Below, one piece after another: positions 50,012-50,553 of a stretch of DNA of 50,553 nucleotides. The stretch's first letter is position 1; each line of letters begins with the position of its first letter. The notes under the pieces were generated by a model. It was not told where the DNA came from, searched no databases, and saw nothing but the letters and a program-made list of their open reading frames with translations. Both the position numbers and the translations under genes were made by a program. Source of the stretch: JAHISC01 sp964645815 (lineage in GTDB: Bacteria; Patescibacteriota; Patescibacteriia; UBA9934); contig CAZYCR010000001.1 of NCBI GenBank assembly GCA_964645815.1, positions 1 through 50,553 of the forward strand, in the 5' to 3' direction.

Positions 50012-50553
50012 ATGGGAAATCAAATACACAGGGACGAACAAAAAGCGATTAAATACGTGCTGTACGCACGCAAATCATCGGAATCTGAGGAACGGCAAGT
50101 CCTTTCGATTGAATCGCAAGTTAAAGAGATGTTGGAGCTCGCTGAGCGGGAAAAGCTGGAGGTTGTGGCCATTCGTCGTGAATCGCACTCAGCCAAGGAC
50201 ACAGGGCAACGTGAGGTCTACAACGAGCTCTTAATGGACATACGAGCCGGCAAGTTTACGGGTATTATCACGTGGGCGCCGGATCGCTTAAGTCGCAATG
50301 CCGGAGATCTTGGAGCGATTGTAGACATGATGGATCAGGGATATTTGCAAGAGATCCGAACACATGGTCAAACATTCACGAACTCGCCAAATGAAAAGTT
50401 CCTGCTGATGATTCTTGGCTCACAGGCAAAACTGGAGAACGATCACCGTGGAGTGAACGTAAGGCGTGGGCTTAAAACTCGAGCGGAGATGGGGCTCTGG
50501 CCGGGCATGGCACCCATGGGATATCTAGATCAAAAAGAGATCGACAAGAAAGG
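50012..50553 (+). CDS. Large serine recombinase (site-specific), 3' truncated by the window
   Basis: The ATG at 50012 opens a frame running off the window (180 codons). The resolvase/invertase catalytic domain is clear: YVLYARKSSESEERQVLSIE with the nucleophile Ser in RKSSE, the conserved Arg region in TWAPDRLSRNAGDLGAIVDM, then SQAKLENDHRGVNVRRGLKT and the recombinase domain beginning GLWPGMAPMGY. It likely mobilises the island that begins near 33.75 kb (inference). Confidence 0.93.
   Translation, partial: MGNQIHRDEQKAIKYVLYARKSSESEERQVLSIESQVKEMLELAEREKLEVVAIRRESHSAKDTGQREVYNELLMDIRAGKFTGIITWAPDRLSRNAGDLGAIVDMMDQGYLQEIRTHGQTFTNSPNEKFLLMILGSQAKLENDHRGVNVRRGLKTRAEMGLWPGMAPMGYLDQKEIDKK

Overview
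The window looks like chromosomal DNA of a Candidate Phyla Radiation (Patescibacteria) bacterium, read with the standard code (TGA is used as stop, for example at 23201-23203 and 25216-25218). The reasons are tightly packed genes, small proteins with one transmembrane helix, a secreted FG-GAP protein ending in a domain I associate with this group, a HerA/VirD4-like ATPase preceded by its small partner, a minimal type IV pilin set (pilM, receiver protein, pseudopilin, pilD), and many -10 boxes lying only 6-9 bases before the ATG. It is a scaffold: runs of N interrupt an ATPase gene (13497-13506) and lepA (19173-19192).

Layout, left half (1-33.7 kb): secreted FG-GAP protein; heat-shock operon hrcA-grpE-dnaK-(57-aa membrane protein)-dnaJ under a promoter/CIRCE operator; ECF sigma factor with a DUF5667 membrane protein and a secreted helical protein; cysS; the secretion-type ATPase; dnaX; tRNA-Gln on the minus strand; a cluster of small membrane proteins including a tandem duplicated pair; mnmA; lepA; recJ; RNase HI; pil genes; ligA; gatC-gatA; lgt; a DsbA-like protein; and a minus-strand kinase pair. 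Scattered among these are four self-contained transcription units, each with its own promoter and terminator and visibly GC-rich (about 63-68% where I counted, against 47% in recJ). Three hold small ORFs (9383-9472, 22160-22631, 31501-31863) and one appears to be a non-coding RNA (about 20082-20320). The first also carries a four-hairpin RNA downstream of its ORF.

Right half (about 33.75 kb to the end) is an accessory island. It opens with a strongly structured 370-base element enclosing a DUF1508 ORF. Then come a minus-strand pair (DUF2779 nuclease-like protein and an unknown 270-aa protein), a divergent defence operon (degenerate Fic - hsdM - membrane protein - hsdS - repeat-containing coiled-coil membrane protein - hsdR), a broken ParB-methyltransferase fusion, a second methyltransferase, a terminase-small-subunit-like protein, a GIY-YIG/DUF4357 protein, a leader with terminator/antiterminator geometry, and a large serine recombinase cut by the window edge. 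This is the gene content of an integrated mobile element carrying restriction and other putative defence genes.

The most unusual items are the 24-bp closing stem plus long hairpin around the DUF1508 ORF, the insulated GC-rich cassettes, the type I restriction operon with two embedded membrane proteins (one with exact 189-bp tandem repeats) and a catalytically dead-looking Fic protein, and the switch-like leader before the recombinase.
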